This document shows, one piece after another, positions 38,144 to 38,814 of a DNA stretch of 38,814 nt; the first letter of the stretch is position 1, and the number at the start of each line of letters is the position of its first letter. A program made the translations under genes and the position numbers. Source of the DNA: Candidatus Levybacteria bacterium RIFCSPHIGHO2_01_FULL_36_15b (GTDB taxonomy: Bacteria; Patescibacteriota; Microgenomatia; Levybacterales; UBA12049); assembly GCA_001782045.1 (NCBI GenBank), contig MFNK01000003.1, positions 165,905 to 204,718 on the forward strand. Direction: 5' to 3'. A model generated the notes under the pieces. The model searched no databases. It saw only the letters and a list, made by a program, of their open reading frames with translations, and was not told the DNA's origin.

Positions 38144-38814
38144 AATTGCTTCTTGTTGCTGTAAGGCTTAACGCCTGTGATCTTATTATAGTAAACTAGT
38201 TCCCAACTTAAAAATCTTTTAGGAAGTTTTGAATCTTGGAACGCAATATAATTGAATTTATCTCCCTTTTTAATCCAAGAGGAGTGAATAAAAGGAAAGT
38301 TTACATAATACAGATTATGAAATCCATATAGTAAAACTTTATCAGACTTATAAATATTGTTTTTAAAAAAACTGTCTGTATCGTAAAAATCTCCAAACTT
38401 AAAGTTTAAGTGGTTAGATAAAAATTCAGCCTTTGTTTCGTTGCCAACGATTACTGGAACAAATTTAAAATTAGCTAAAAACCTATAACCAATACTTGAA
38501 AATATTATTAAAAAAATAATAAGAAGCAATATGCTTTTAGCTAGGTTAATCTGTATTCTTAAAGCATATATTGCGAGAATAGAAAACACCGGTAAATAAG
38601 CAAGTATAAATCTTCCTCCACCAATATTTGGGGTAAGTAACAGAATTATTAAGGCTCCGAGTGAATAGATATATAGAAGCCTAACCTTAGCAGAAGCATT
38701 TTTAAAAAGAAAAAAAAGAATTGGCAAGACAATTAAATAAACTGGGGAAATCGGATCAGATGAAAATAAAAATATATTTAAAATTTTTTCTATTAAATTA
38801 CTTGAATCTTGTAA
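38131..38814 (-). CDS. C-terminal part of a polytopic membrane protein (possibly GT-C glycosyltransferase), cut by the window edge
   Basis: The frame stays open upstream of the listed TTG start (38727) to the edge: LQDSSNLIEKILNIFLFSSDPISPVYLIVLPILFF...; hydrophobic helices, NIGGGRFILAYLPVF. Confidence 0.6.
   Translation of the reverse strand, partial: LQDSSNLIEKILNIFLFSSDPISPVYLIVLPILFFLFKNASAKVRLLYIYSLGALIILLLTPNIGGGRFILAYLPVFSILAIYALRIQINLAKSILLLIIFLIIFSSIGYRFLANFKFVPVIVGNETKAEFLSNHLNFKFGDFYDTDSFFKNNIYKSDKVLLYGFHNLYYVNFPFIHSSWIKKGDKFNYIAFQDSKLPKRFLSWELVYYNKITGVKPYSNKKQLCTY

Overview
The window is a gene-dense, low-GC bacterial chromosome segment. Gene content and protein style (short divergent HolA, cupin-type GPI, MurT/GatD, GatCAB, minimal intergenic space) suggest a Patescibacteria/CPR lineage, possibly Microgenomates-like; this is inference. 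It holds mostly housekeeping genes: obg, a COG1092-like methyltransferase, a secreted GH-A-clan-like protein, a DUF458/RNase H-like protein, a HELLH metallopeptidase, holA-like, a sugar-phosphate/lower-glycolysis block (phosphohexomutase, two cupin isomerases, ppsA, eno), rsmI, dedA, lexA, uvrB, yraN (frameshifted), rplS, pyrG, a LysM protein, polX, lemA, htpX, murT-gatD, gatCAB, dnaE, a full atpBEFHAGDC operon, and cell-surface/O-antigen-type membrane genes. There are three tRNAs: Gly(CCC), Asp(GTC) and Thr(CGT). I found no CRISPR array, transposon, prophage or recognisable defence system. The strongest unexplained signal is regulatory. At about eleven transcription-unit starts, a sigma70-like promoter (often TTGACA-17-TATAAT-like) ends 5-7 nt (mostly exactly 6) before the start codon, which predicts leaderless mRNAs. 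Several operon-internal or tRNA-linked genes (lemA, atpE, atpD, LysM) instead carry strong Shine-Dalgarno sequences. Other observations include a tRNA-Thr gene placed directly at its promoter and followed 4 nt later by an ORF, dedA sharing its start codon (CATG) and stop codon (CTAG) with neighbours, a perfect palindrome on the lexA -10 element, an 8-bp inverted repeat at the sugar-operon promoter, a one-base frameshift in yraN, and a shortened ATP synthase delta subunit.
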